Of a DNA stretch of 64,000 nucleotides, positions 36,218 to 45,813 are shown one piece after another. The DNA lies in contig NZ_BMEU01000002.1 in assembly GCF_014637085.1 (NCBI RefSeq), positions 1 to 64,000 on the forward strand. Direction: 5' to 3'. The notes beneath the pieces are model-generated. The model did no database searches, was not told the origin of the DNA, and saw only the letters and a program-made list of their open reading frames with translations. Within the stretch, counting starts at the first letter, position 1, and every line of letters begins with the position of its first letter. Position numbers and translations under genes: made by a program. The DNA is from Comamonas phosphati. GTDB taxonomy: Bacteria; Pseudomonadota; Gammaproteobacteria; Burkholderiales; Burkholderiaceae_C.

Positions 36218-38008
36218 TCAGTTCATCAGCGGCGTGCAAGCCAGCACTTCGGGCAAGGTGGTGATGCCCTCGGCCACCCGCAGCACGCCGGCCAGGCGCA
36301 GGGGCCGCATGCCGTCCTGCACGGCCTGGCGCCGCAGGGCGTCCATGGACGGCGAGGCATGGATCTGCTGCTTGAGCGCCTCCGTCACGGTCAGCAGCTC
36401 ATACAGCCCCATGCGGCCCTTGAAGCCGGTCATGCGGCATTCCTCGCAGCCCACGGGCCGGTAGGGCTGGTAGCCGCCGGAGAGCTTCCAGGGCTTGACC
36501 GTTTCGGCCAGCGCGTCCGCCGAAGCCTCTTCGTCGGGCTCCCTGCAGGCCGCGCACAGCGTGCGCACCAGGCGCTGGGCCAGCACGCCCAGCAAGGTGG
36601 CATTGATCAGATATGGCGGCACGCCCAGTTCCATCAGGCGGCTCACGGCGCTGGGCGCATCGTTGGTGTGCAGCGTGGAGAACACGAGGTGGCCGGTCAG
36701 CGCGGCCTGCACCGCCATCTCGGCCGTGGCCAGATCGCGGATCTCGCCCACCATGATGATGTCCGGGTCCTGGCGCATCAGCGCGCGCAGGCCCTCGGTG
36801 AAGCTGAAGTCCAGCTGGGGCTGCACCTGGGTCTGGTTGAAGCTGGGCTCGATCATCTCGATGGGGTCTTCCACCGTGCTGACGTTGACCTCTTCGGTCG
36901 CCACGCGCTTGAGCGTGGAGTACAGCGTGGTGGTCTTGCCCGAGCCCGTGGGCCCCGTCACGAGGATGATGCCGTGCGGGCGCTGCACCAGCGACTGCCA
37001 GCGCGCGGCGTCGTGCGGCGTGAAGCCCAGGCCGTCCAGGTCCTTGACCGTGTTCTCGGGGTCGAAGATGCGCATCACCATCTTCTCGCCAAAGGCCGTT
37101 GGCAGCGTGGACAGGCGCATTTCCACCTCGTCGCCCCTGGGATTGCGCGTCTTGATGCGGCCATCCTGCGGGCGGCGCTTTTCCACCACGTCCATGCGGC
37201 CCAGCAGCTTGATGCGCGCCACCATGGCGTTGAGCACGCCCATGGGCATCTGGTAGACCGGATGCAGCACCCCGTCGATGCGAAAGCGGATCACGCCCTG
37301 CTCGCGCCGCGGCTCCAGGTGGATGTCGCTGGCGCGCTGGTCGAAGGCGTACTGCCACAGCCAGTCCACGACGCGCACCACGCCCTGGTCGTTGGCATCG
37401 AGCTGCTTGTTGCTGCGGCCCAGCTCCACCAGTTGCTCGAAGCTCGCGGCGCCCGAGGCGCCACCGGCCTTTTCCGCGGCGCGCACCGATTTGGCCAGGG
37501 CAAAGAACTCGGCCGTATAGCGCTTGATGTCCACGGGATTGGCCACCACGCGGCGCACGCCGCAGCGGGCCTGGCGCTCCACCTCCGAGACCCAGTCGTC
37601 GATGAAGGGCTCGGCCGTGGCGATCACCACCTCCCGGGACGTGACCTGCACCGGCAGCACCCTGTGCCGCTCGGCATAGCTGGCGCTCATCACATCGCCG
37701 ACCCGGCCCACATCCACGCGCAGCGGATCGATGCGCAGATAGGCCAGGCCGCTGCGCCGGGCCAGGTATTGCGTCAGCTCCTCGATGTCCAGCGGCTTGC
37801 CCGTGGCCGCCTGCACCACGCCCACATTGGCCAGGCGCACCAGCGGGTGCTGGGCGCTTTCGGCAAAAGAGCAGCGCAGCACCGTGCGCTCGGCTTCCGG
37901 CGCGGCAATCACGCCGTCCTCGAGCAGCCATTGCACCAGCAGACGCCAATCCAGCGGCCCGGCATGGCGCAGGCGGGTGGCGGACTGGAGCGGCGTGGGA
38001 GCGGTCAT
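36218..38008 (-). CDS. GspE/PilB-family secretion ATPase
   Basis: This 596-aa hexameric ATPase is of the type II secretion / type IV pilus assembly class. An N-terminal MshEN-type domain (about 75-180) precedes the motor: Walker A GPTGSGKTTTLYSTL (K358), Asp-box and Walker B DPDIIMVGEIRDLATAEMAV, the His box STLHTNDAPSAV, and a zinc-binding tetracysteine with CAAC and CEEC. It has no gsp or pil neighbours. ATG at 38008 (MTAPTPLQSATRL) is used; the longer frame to 38230 overlaps the upstream gene. It is the last gene of a minus-strand run from tatD. Confidence 0.9.
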   Translation of the reverse strand: MTAPTPLQSATRLRHAGPLDWRLLVQWLLEDGVIAAPEAERTVLRCSFAESAQHPLVRLANVGVVQAATGKPLDIEELTQYLARRSGLAYLRIDPLRVDVGRVGDVMSASYAERHRVLPVQVTSREVVIATAEPFIDDWVSEVERQARCGVRRVVANPVDIKRYTAEFFALAKSVRAAEKAGGASGAASFEQLVELGRSNKQLDANDQGVVRVVDWLWQYAFDQRASDIHLEPRREQGVIRFRIDGVLHPVYQMPMGVLNAMVARIKLLGRMDVVEKRRPQDGRIKTRNPRGDEVEMRLSTLPTAFGEKMVMRIFDPENTVKDLDGLGFTPHDAARWQSLVQRPHGIILVTGPTGSGKTTTLYSTLKRVATEEVNVSTVEDPIEMIEPSFNQTQVQPQLDFSFTEGLRALMRQDPDIIMVGEIRDLATAEMAVQAALTGHLVFSTLHTNDAPSAVSRLMELGVPPYLINATLLGVLAQRLVRTLCAACREPDEEASADALAETVKPWKLSGGYQPYRPVGCEECRMTGFKGRMGLYELLTVTEALKQQIHASPSMDALRRQAVQDGMRPLRLAGVLRVAEGITTLPEVLACTPLMN

Positions 38009-38040
38009 GGAGAGCAAGTCTAGCGCCACTCTCCCGGCGT

Positions 38041-38071
38041 CAGAACGTGCTGGGAATGTGTTTACGATCTC
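38041..38071 (-). repeat. Short dispersed motif, copy 4 (with internal insert)
   Basis: On the minus strand GAGATCGTAAACACATTCCC is followed by AGCACGTTCTG, so the motif carries about 11 extra bases. The TAA inside the motif is the stop codon of the spermidine-synthase-like gene. Confidence 0.5.
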
Positions 38072-38868
38072 GATGCAGGGCCGAATATCCTGGGCCAGCG
38101 GCCCGTGGGCAAGTCCCAGCGCGCCTGCACCGTCTGGCAGGCGGCCTGCAGCGCCCCGGCGTCCAGCGCGCGCGGCGTGCGCTGGGCCAGCACCACGGTA
38201 TTGCCTTCGCGCGTGGGGCGGAAGAACCACAGGGCATCGCTGCCGAAGGCCTGGGCCATTTTTTCCACGCTGCGCTCATAGCTGGAAGTGCGGCCGAACA
38301 GGTTGACGGTCATGATGCCGTCCTCGGTCAGCAGATTGCGGCAGTCGGCATAGAACTCGGCGCTGTCCAGCACCGGCGCGGCCGCCTCGTGGTCGTACAG
38401 GTCCACGGCCAGCGCATCCACCGCGCCCTGCCACTGGGGTTTCTTGATTTCCTGGGCCGCGTCGGCCAGGATGACGCTCAGCATGTCGCTGTCGGGCGGC
38501 AGCTTGAACCAGCTGCGGCACACGGCCAGCACCTGGGGGTTGAGCTCGATGGCCGTGGTCTTCATGCGCAGCTTCTTGTGGCAGAACTTGGTGATGGCCG
38601 CCGCCCCCAGGCCCAGCTGCATCGCATGGCGCCGGGCCACGGAAGCCGGCTCCATGAACAGCAGCCAGCCCATCATGCGCTGCACGTATTCGAGCTCGAT
38701 CTCGAAGGGCTCCTTGATCCGCATGGAGCCCTGCACCCAGGGCGTTCCCAGGTGCAGGTGGCGCACCTCGCCGTCATCGGAGACGCTGACTTCGGGCAGC
38801 TCGCTCACGGCGGCCGGAGAATTCTTTTCTGGAGCGGCCGTCTTGCCGCCGCGGGTTTTACGCAGCAC
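38062..38868 (-). CDS. Spermidine-synthase-like methyltransferase-fold protein
   Basis: This 268-aa protein has the Rossmann fold shared by spermidine synthases and SAM methyltransferases. QLGLGAAAITKFCHKKL is the glycine-rich loop, TTAIELNPQVLAVCRSWF the acidic cofactor strand, and VDALAVDLYDHEAAAPVL the motif II region. The usual substrate motif GGGDG is replaced by GLGAA, so true aminopropyl transfer is doubtful. Start uncertain: GTG at 38868 begins 4 bp after the preceding stop; an ATG at 38901 is possible. The stop codon falls in a dispersed repeat. Confidence 0.8.
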   Translation of the reverse strand: MLRKTRGGKTAAPEKNSPAAVSELPEVSVSDDGEVRHLHLGTPWVQGSMRIKEPFEIELEYVQRMMGWLLFMEPASVARRHAMQLGLGAAAITKFCHKKLRMKTTAIELNPQVLAVCRSWFKLPPDSDMLSVILADAAQEIKKPQWQGAVDALAVDLYDHEAAAPVLDSAEFYADCRNLLTEDGIMTVNLFGRTSSYERSVEKMAQAFGSDALWFFRPTREGNTVVLAQRTPRALDAGALQAACQTVQARWDLPTGRWPRIFGPASRS

Positions 38869-38872
38869 GTTC

Positions 38873-39403
38873 TTACACCATGGAATGCATGGCCAGGGCA
38901 TCGTGCCAGGCCTGCAGTTTTTTCTCGAAAGACCAGCCCGCGTTGGCGGGGCTGGTGGATGGCAGGCGCAGGGCCTGAAGGCCCATGGCCCGGGTCTGGC
39001 GCGCATGCTTGAAGCTTTCACCGCCGTTGTGCAGCGCCAGCGTCAGCTGGGGGCACAGCATCTTCAGGCCGGCAATGTCGTTGGCCTGCGCGGCACGGAT
39101 GGCGCTGTCCAGGCTGCCCTCGCGCTCGCAGCTCGCATACACGTCCCACAGGCCCAGACCACGCGCCAGCAGCCATTCGCAGCGGCCCGCATAGTCTTCG
39201 CGCGGCGGCTGCGGATGCTGCGGCCACAAGGCCTGCAGCAAAGGCCAGAACTGGTTTTGCGGATGGGCATAGTACTGCTGCAGCTGCAGGGAGCGCAGGC
39301 CCGGGAAGCTGCCCAGCACCAGCGCGCGCGTGCGCGCATCGGCCACCGGAGCCAGCCCCTGCCAGCGCGTGTCGGCGGCCGGTGAAGAAGCGGCAATCAC
39401 CAT
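38873..39403 (-). CDS. DNA-deoxyinosine glycosylase, UDG superfamily (HDG type)
   Basis: This 176-aa protein of the uracil-DNA glycosylase superfamily is closest in motif to the hypoxanthine/deoxyinosine glycosylase group. Motif A is LVLGSFPGLRSLQLQQYY with HPQNQFWPLL, the middle motif GLGLWDVYASCER, and the C-terminal motif LPSTSPANAGWSF. It should excise deaminated bases in DNA; substrate is inferred. The start ATG at 39403 shares its A with the tatD stop (TGATG), a clear sign of translational coupling. Confidence 0.88.
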   Translation of the reverse strand: MVIAASSPAADTRWQGLAPVADARTRALVLGSFPGLRSLQLQQYYAHPQNQFWPLLQALWPQHPQPPREDYAGRCEWLLARGLGLWDVYASCEREGSLDSAIRAAQANDIAGLKMLCPQLTLALHNGGESFKHARQTRAMGLQALRLPSTSPANAGWSFEKKLQAWHDALAMHSMV

Positions 39404-40233
39404 CACCCGATGCTCGCCCACGCCGGCAGGCCGCGCAGCGCCTGGCGCGCGTTGTCGCTGGTGGCTGCCGCCAGCTGCGCCGCATCCATGCCGCGCAGAT
39501 CGGCGATTGCCTGGGCAATGCGCGGCAGCTCGCCCGGGCTGTTGCGCCCCTGGAGCCGGCCTTGCGCACGCTGCTCCGCGGTGGTGTAGAGCCAGTGCGG
39601 CGGGATGTCGGGAGCATCGGTTTCCATGACCAGGGCCTGCAGCGGCAGGCTGGCCGCCAGCTCGCGCAGCCTGAGGGCGCGGTCATAGGTCACGGCACCG
39701 CCAAAGCCCAGCCTGAAGCCCAAGGCGATGAAGGCCTGCGCCTGCTGGACACTGCCGTTGAAGGCATGGGCAATGCCGCCTTTGACTTTCAGGGCCCGCA
39801 GGGTCTTGAGCAGGTGGTCGCTGCTTTTGCGCACATGCAAGATGACGGGTAGATCGAATTCGCGCGCCAGCCGGATCTGCTGCTCGTAGAACCAGGCCTG
39901 GCGCCCGGCATCCAGGCCTGGAACGAAGAAATCCAGGCCGATCTCGCCCACCGCCACCAGGTGCGGATCATCGCGCCGCTCCTTCAGCATCTCGCGCAGC
40001 GCCGCGATGTCCTGCTCCCGCGCGCGGGGCGTGTAGAGCGGATGGATGCCCAGCGCATAGCTGTCGCCATGGCGATGCGCCAGCGCCATCACCTGGCTCC
40101 AGTTCGCGCGCTCCACGGCCGGAACGACCAGATGCGCCACGCCCGCAGCACGCGCCGCCGCGCGCACGCCATCGCGGTCCGCCTCAAATTCGGCGGCATC
40201 GAGATGGCAATGGGTGTCTATCCAGCAGGACAT
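39403..40233 (-). CDS. TatD-family metal-dependent hydrolase (DNase)
   Basis: This 276-aa TIM-barrel hydrolase of the TatD family has a metal-binding start IDTHCHLDAAEFEADR, a second site AVGEIGLDFFV, LPVILHVRKSSDHLL, and METDAPDIPPHW with the last metal ligand. Such enzymes show 3'-exonuclease activity on DNA and RNA in characterised members. It lies downstream of lolC-lolD, separated by a palindromic element, and is coupled to the glycosylase gene by a TGATG overlap. Confidence 0.92.
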   Translation of the reverse strand: MSCWIDTHCHLDAAEFEADRDGVRAAARAAGVAHLVVPAVERANWSQVMALAHRHGDSYALGIHPLYTPRAREQDIAALREMLKERRDDPHLVAVGEIGLDFFVPGLDAGRQAWFYEQQIRLAREFDLPVILHVRKSSDHLLKTLRALKVKGGIAHAFNGSVQQAQAFIALGFRLGFGGAVTYDRALRLRELAASLPLQALVMETDAPDIPPHWLYTTAEQRAQGRLQGRNSPGELPRIAQAIADLRGMDAAQLAAATSDNARQALRGLPAWASIG

Positions 40234-40249
40234 GAAACTATGGATTCAT

Positions 40250-40327
40250 GAGCATCAGGTGCTTATGAATTCTGGAATTCAAGGTGTTTTATGATTGAAA
40301 TCAAGAAGGCATAAGGGCCTGGCGCTC
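40250..40327. repeat. Imperfect palindromic intergenic element, copy B
   Basis: GAGCATCAGGTGCTTATG (40250-40267) pairs with CATAAGGGCCTGGCGCTC (40310-40327) at 14 of 18 positions. The inner part contains ATTGAAATCAAG, resembling copy A. It is located between lolD and tatD. Confidence 0.5.
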
Positions 40328-40343
40328 CTTTCATTGATTCTTC

Positions 40344-41058
<715 letters not shown>

Positions 41059-41066
<8 letters not shown>

Positions 41067-42312
41067 AGCGCAGTGCCTCCGCAGGGTTCACGCGGCTGGC
41101 GCGCCAGCTGGGGTAAATCGTGGCCACGAAGGCCAGAATCAGCGAGATCACGGCAATCGGCACGATGTCGCGGCTTTGCGGATCGCTGGGCATCTTGCTG
41201 ATGATGTAGATGTCCTTGGGCAGGAAGTTGGCGTGCAGCAAATGCTCGATGGCCGGCACGATGACATCGATGTTGAAGGCCACCGCCAGCCCCAGCGCCA
41301 GCCCGGCCAGCGTGCCGATCACGCCCACCATGGCGCCCTGCACCACGAAGATGCTCATCACGGACGAAGGCGAGGCGCCCAGCGTGCGCAGGATGGCGAT
41401 GTCGGCGCGCTTGTCCTGCACGCTCATCACCAGCGTGGAGACCAGGTTGAACGCGGCCACGGCCACGATCAGCGTGAGGATGATGAACATCATGCGTTTT
41501 TCCACCTGCACGGCCGCATACCAGGTGCGGTTTTGCTGGGTCCAGTCGCGGATCAGCAGGCGGTCGCTCAGCGTGAAGGCCAGTTCCTGGGCCACCCGCG
41601 GCGCCTCGTTGAGGTCCTTGAGCTTCAGGCGGATGCCGGTCGGCCCCTCCAGTCGGAACAGGCGCTCGGCATCCTGGTAATGCATCATCACCAGCGTGGA
41701 GTCGTACTCGTAGTGGCCCGAGTCGAAAGTGCCCGCCACCGTCATCTGCTTGAGGCGCGGCACCACGCCGGCCGGCGTGACCTGGCCGCTGGGCGCGATC
41801 AGCGTCACCTGGTCGCCCTCGCGCACGCCCAGGGCGCGCGCCAGCTCCAGGCCCAGCACCACGTTGAACTGCCCCGGCAGCAGGCGCTGGAGCACCTCGG
41901 AGTTGGCGGCGGCCAGATCGGTCACCTCGCCTTCGCGCGCCGGATCGATGCCGCGCACCAGCGCCCCCTTGATGTCCTCGCCGCGCCCCAGCAGGGCCTG
42001 GGCCGAGACGAAGGGCGCGGCACCCACCACTTCGGGATGGCTGCGCGCCTCGCGCATGGTGCGCTCCAGATCGGGCAGCGGCGCGCCTTGCGGCGCAAAG
42101 ATCTCGACGTGCGACACCACGCTGAGCATGCGGTCGCGCACCTCCTTCTGGAAGCCGTTCATCACGCTCAGCACGATGATCAAAGCCGCCACGCCCAGCG
42201 CGATGCCCAGCATGGAGACACCCGAGATAAAGGAAATAAAGCCGTTGCGGCGCGTGGCGCGCCCTGCGCGGGTGTAGCGCCAGCCTACGGCCAGTTCGTA
42301 GGGAAATTGCAT
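41059..42312 (-). CDS. lolC: Lipoprotein-releasing ABC transporter permease LolC/E
   Basis: This 417-aa membrane subunit has one N-terminal span ([20 protein letters not shown]), a periplasmic MacB-like domain (about 45-260) and three C-terminal spans. [17 protein letters not shown] is the conserved start. Only one LolC/E-type gene is present with lolD, so the complex may use two copies of this subunit (as in LolF-type systems) unless a lolE lies elsewhere. It is the first gene of the minus-strand operon. Confidence 0.94.
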
Positions 42313-42631
42313 GTTGCCCGCATTGTGTCACTGCCGGCAATGCCCTGCCGCCCGCCCTTCCCCAATCCGGCTTTTCTTGTGAAACCGTCTGCTTCACCGC
42401 TCCAGCTCCAGCGCCATCGCCACCCACATCAGGGACACCGAGCAAGGTCCTTGTCGGTCTCGCCGCAGCCATTTCAGAAAAGCCTTCGGTCTTGCATGCG
42501 GGGCTTTCGCCCCCGGTCTCTGAAACTGGCGCGCCCCGTGCCAGAGATGCCGAGCAAGGGCCGCCCCGCAGCGAAGGCATCGTCCCCCTCCCGAAGAGAG
42601 AGGGGGAAGCCGCACAGCGGCTCAGGGGGAG
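42313..42631. other. 319-bp intergenic region holding dispersed repeat copy D
   Basis: No gene is supported. Bases about 42530-42632 are copy D of the GC-rich repeat (GCCGAGCAAGGGCCGCC, GCAGCGAAGGC and GCGGCTCAGGGGG). The rest is upstream of lolC and presumably contains its promoter, which I cannot point to. Confidence 0.6.
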
Positions 42632-43132
42632 TCACCGCTTCCTGCTCCGCTCCACCCGAGGCAGCTCCGCGTATTGCGGCAGCTGTTCCAGCGTCAGGGC
42701 ATGGGCCTGCAGCCTGGCCAGCAGGGCGTCGAACTGGGCGACCTCCTCGTCGCTGAGCACCGAGACCAGATCCATGTGGATCCGGGCCATGGCCGGCAAG
42801 ATGCGCCCGTACATGCGCCGGCCCTCCTCGGTCAGATGGATGGCGACGCGCCGCCGGTCGCCCGGCAGGGGCTGGCGCCGCACCCAGCCCTTGTCCTCCA
42901 GGCCGCTGAGCGCGCGCGAGGTGCGCGCCCTGTCAAGCAGCGCCTTCTCCGCCAGTTCCGACGACAGCAGCCCCTCGTGCATGGCCACCGTGGCCATCAC
43001 GCCCCATTCGCGGCGGGTGAGGCCGAAGCGGGCCTCGCACATGCGCATGGCCATCCCGCCCGCAACGCCAAAGAAGCGGTTGATGCGAAACAGCAGCATC
43101 TGCTGGATGGATGTGGGCTGTCGGGTATTCAC
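42632..43132 (-). CDS. MarR-family transcriptional regulator
   Basis: This 166-aa winged-helix repressor has MarR features: LTRREWGVMATVAMHEGLL (helices before the reader helix), KALLDRARTSRALSGLEDKG (recognition helix), and the wing RRQPLPGDRRRVAIHLTEEG. It is divergent from a Bug protein and a sulfatase gene, which it may control. The start is GTG at 43132 with a poor RBS; an ATG at 43099 is possible. Confidence 0.87.
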   Translation of the reverse strand: MNTRQPTSIQQMLLFRINRFFGVAGGMAMRMCEARFGLTRREWGVMATVAMHEGLLSSELAEKALLDRARTSRALSGLEDKGWVRRQPLPGDRRRVAIHLTEEGRRMYGRILPAMARIHMDLVSVLSDEEVAQFDALLARLQAHALTLEQLPQYAELPRVERSRKR

Positions 43133-43141
43133 GGAGATGAG

Positions 43142-43154
43142 TTGATTAGATCAA
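43142..43154. promoter_or_regulatory. Candidate MarR operator
   Basis: TTGAT-TAG-ATCAA is a perfect inverted repeat in the gap between the divergent marR-type and Bug genes, 10 bp before the regulator start. MarR proteins usually bind such palindromes and repress themselves. Inference from position and symmetry. Confidence 0.5.
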
Positions 43155-43259
43155 TTGTGGATGCGGCTTCTACAGTCGGCACTCCAAACACAGAGACAAG
43201 GGGAACGAGCCGGCATTCTCGCAAATGCCCTGCAGTTCCCTGGACAAGAGAGTGATTCC

Positions 43260-44261
43260 ATGACCTGCCTGACAGCACCCCGCCGCCTTCTTCAAACCAG
43301 CCTGGCTCTGCTGCTGGGCTGCACCGCCTTCGCCGGTCATGCCCAGCCAGCCGACAGCGCCGCCGTCGCGGCCTGGCCCAGCAAGCCGGTGCGTATCGTG
43401 GTGGCCTTCCCGCCCGCGGGGGCCGCCGACATCCTGGCGCGCAGCGCGGCCGAGGTGCTGCAGCGCGAGACCGGACAGCCCTTTGTGGTCGACAACCGCC
43501 CCGGTGCTGGCGGCAATATCGGCACGGACAATGCGGCCAAATCCGCCGCCGACGGCTATACGCTGCTGATCGGCATCGACACCACCTTCACGGTCAATCC
43601 CTTCATCTACAAGAGCATGCCGTTCAAGAGCGGCGACCTGCGCCCCGTGATGGTGATGGCCTCGCAAGGCATGGCGTTTGCCGTCAACCCCAAGACCGGC
43701 CTCAAGACGCTGGAGCAGTTCATCGACCGCGGCAAGAAGGAGGGTCTGACCCTGAGTTCGGCCGGCTATGGCACCCCCGGCCATCTGGCGGCCACGATTC
43801 TCACGCATGCCACCGGAGCCAAGATCACCCATGTGCCCTACAAAGGCAATGCCCCGGCCAGCACGGCCATCCTGGCCGGCGAAGTCGATGGCGGGGTGCT
43901 CAGCGCCTCGGCATTGATCGGACACATCCAGGCCGGCAAGGTCAATGCCCTGGCCGTGACGGCACCCAGGCGCAACCCTCTGCTGCCGAACGTGCCAACC
44001 GTGGGTGAGCTGGGCCACAAGAACCTGGAGCAGGAAATTCTGTTTGCCCTCTGGGTGCCAGCCGCCGTGCCGGAGCCATTGGTCAGGAAGATCGAAGCCA
44101 GCCTCATCAAGACCATGCAGGACAAGCCCCTGCAGGAGCGCATGCGCACCAACGATCTGGTCGTGGAGGGCCTGGTCGGCGATGCGGCGGCCAAGCGCCT
44201 GCAGAAACTCAGCGACCACTACAAGACCGTGATCCAGGCCACCGGCATGAAGATGGAATAA
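43260..44261 (+). CDS. Bug-family periplasmic solute-binding protein (TctC type)
   Basis: This 333-aa exported protein has a signal peptide with LLQTSLALLLGCTAFAGHAQ, then the mature Bug fold: WPSKPVRIVVAFPPAGAADI, VVDNRPGAGGNIGTDNAAKS and ITHVPYKGNAPASTAILAGE. Bug proteins bind carboxylates or other small solutes and may feed a TctAB permease or act in signalling. No tctAB is adjacent; the nearest pair is 8-10 kb to the left. The sulfatase gene follows after 44 bp and is probably cotranscribed. Confidence 0.93.
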   Translation: MTCLTAPRRLLQTSLALLLGCTAFAGHAQPADSAAVAAWPSKPVRIVVAFPPAGAADILARSAAEVLQRETGQPFVVDNRPGAGGNIGTDNAAKSAADGYTLLIGIDTTFTVNPFIYKSMPFKSGDLRPVMVMASQGMAFAVNPKTGLKTLEQFIDRGKKEGLTLSSAGYGTPGHLAATILTHATGAKITHVPYKGNAPASTAILAGEVDGGVLSASALIGHIQAGKVNALAVTAPRRNPLLPNVPTVGELGHKNLEQEILFALWVPAAVPEPLVRKIEASLIKTMQDKPLQERMRTNDLVVEGLVGDAAAKRLQKLSDHYKTVIQATGMKME

Positions 44262-44305
44262 GCCGCTGTGCAAACCGTCAGCCACACAACAACGACAAGC
44301 TTTTC

Positions 44306-45631
44306 ATGACTCGCCCCAACATCATCTTCATCGTGGCCGACGACCTCGGCTACGCCGACCTGGGCTGCTACGGCGGCCGCGACGCCGAATTCGGCGCGGT
44401 CTCACCCGTGCTCGACCGCCTGGCCGCCGGGGGCCTCAAGCTCACCCAGGGCTATGCCAACTCGCCGGTGTGCTCGCCCACGCGCTTTGCGCTGGCCACG
44501 GCACGCTACCAGTACCGGCTGCGCGGCGCGGCCGAAGAGCCCATCAACAGCAAGACGCGCGGCACGCCGCTGGGCGCCAAGCTGGGCCTGCCGCCCGAGA
44601 TTCCCACCGTGGCTTCGCTGCTCAAGGATGCGGGCTACCGCACGGCGCTGATCGGCAAATGGCATCTGGGCTACCCGCCCCACTTCGGCCCGCTGCGCTC
44701 GGGCTACGAGGAATATTTCGGTCCCATGTCGGGTGGCGTGGACTACTTCACCCATCTGAGCAGCGCGGGCCAGCATGACCTGTGGGTGGGCGAGGAAGAG
44801 CACCACGACGAAGGCTATCTGACCGATCTGCTGTCGCAGCGCAGCGTGGACTTCGTCAACCGCATGAGCGAAGGCGATGCCCCGTTTTTCCTGAGCCTGC
44901 ACTACACGGCCCCCCACTGGCCCTGGGAGACGCGCGACGACCGCGCCACGGCCGAGCAGCTGGGCGCGGGCATCACCCACCTGGCGGGCGGCAACATCCA
45001 CCAGTACCGCCGCATGATCCACCACATGGACGAGGGCATTGGCTGGATCGTCGAGGCGCTGCGCGCCAACGGCCAGCTGGACAACACGCTGATCGTCTTC
45101 ACCAGCGACAACGGCGGCGAGCGCTTCTCCGACAACTGGCCGCTGGTGGGCGGCAAGATGGACCTGACCGAAGGCGGCATCCGCGTGCCCTGGATCGCGC
45201 ACTGGCCCGCCGTGATCGGCGCCAGCCGCACCAGCACCCAGCAGTGCATGACCATGGACTGGTCGGCCACGGTGCTGGCAGCCGCCGGCGTGGCCGCCGA
45301 CCCCGAGTACCCGCTGGACGGCATCTCGCTGCTGCCCGTGCTGCAGGGCGAAGGCGCCGAGTTCGCGCGGCCGCTGTACTGGCGCATGCTGTACCGCGGC
45401 CAGCGTGCCCTGCGCGACGGCGACTGGAAGTACCTGCGCGTGGAGGACAACGAATACCTGTTCAACATCGCCGGCGACGAGCGCGAACGCGCCAATCTGG
45501 CGGCCCGGGAGCCCGAGCGCCTGGAGCGCATGCGCGCCGACTGGGAACGCTGGAATGCCGACATGCCCGCCATTGCGCCCGACGCCAGCTTCAGCCTGGT
45601 CTATACGGCCAAGAACATGCCGCAGCGCTGA
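44306..45631 (+). CDS. Sulfatase (arylsulfatase-like)
   Basis: This 441-aa alkaline-phosphatase-superfamily sulfatase has an N-terminal metal site IIFIVADDLGYADLGCYGG (D12, D13) and the CSPTR motif (C56) converted to formylglycine. GKWHLGYPP carries Lys/His of the active site, and FTSDNGGERFSDNWPLVGGK a further metal and substrate segment. No signal peptide is seen, so the enzyme is probably cytoplasmic; sulfated substrates would then need import, which fits the adjacent Bug protein. It requires a formylglycine-generating enzyme not seen in the window. Substrate unknown. Confidence 0.92.
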   Translation: MTRPNIIFIVADDLGYADLGCYGGRDAEFGAVSPVLDRLAAGGLKLTQGYANSPVCSPTRFALATARYQYRLRGAAEEPINSKTRGTPLGAKLGLPPEIPTVASLLKDAGYRTALIGKWHLGYPPHFGPLRSGYEEYFGPMSGGVDYFTHLSSAGQHDLWVGEEEHHDEGYLTDLLSQRSVDFVNRMSEGDAPFFLSLHYTAPHWPWETRDDRATAEQLGAGITHLAGGNIHQYRRMIHHMDEGIGWIVEALRANGQLDNTLIVFTSDNGGERFSDNWPLVGGKMDLTEGGIRVPWIAHWPAVIGASRTSTQQCMTMDWSATVLAAAGVAADPEYPLDGISLLPVLQGEGAEFARPLYWRMLYRGQRALRDGDWKYLRVEDNEYLFNIAGDERERANLAAREPERLERMRADWERWNADMPAIAPDASFSLVYTAKNMPQR

Positions 45632-45813
45632 CAAAACGCTTCCAAAACAGGAGCATATTGCATCCTTCACAGGCAGGTTTCAAGAGTTTTTCGCTCGAAA
45701 AATCCGGCGCCTCGGGCGCAAGAAGCTCCTCAATTAATAGCACGATACGGCGCAAAACCTGGCAGACACCCCGCGCCGCGCCGGCAAAGCGCGCATGCTC
45801 GACAATAGCGGCC

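Noticed and set aside
44782-45813. Upstream extension of the COG4255-type gene across the sulfatase
   Set aside because: The extension is an out-of-frame shadow of the sulfatase; the family start fits the ATG at 45814.
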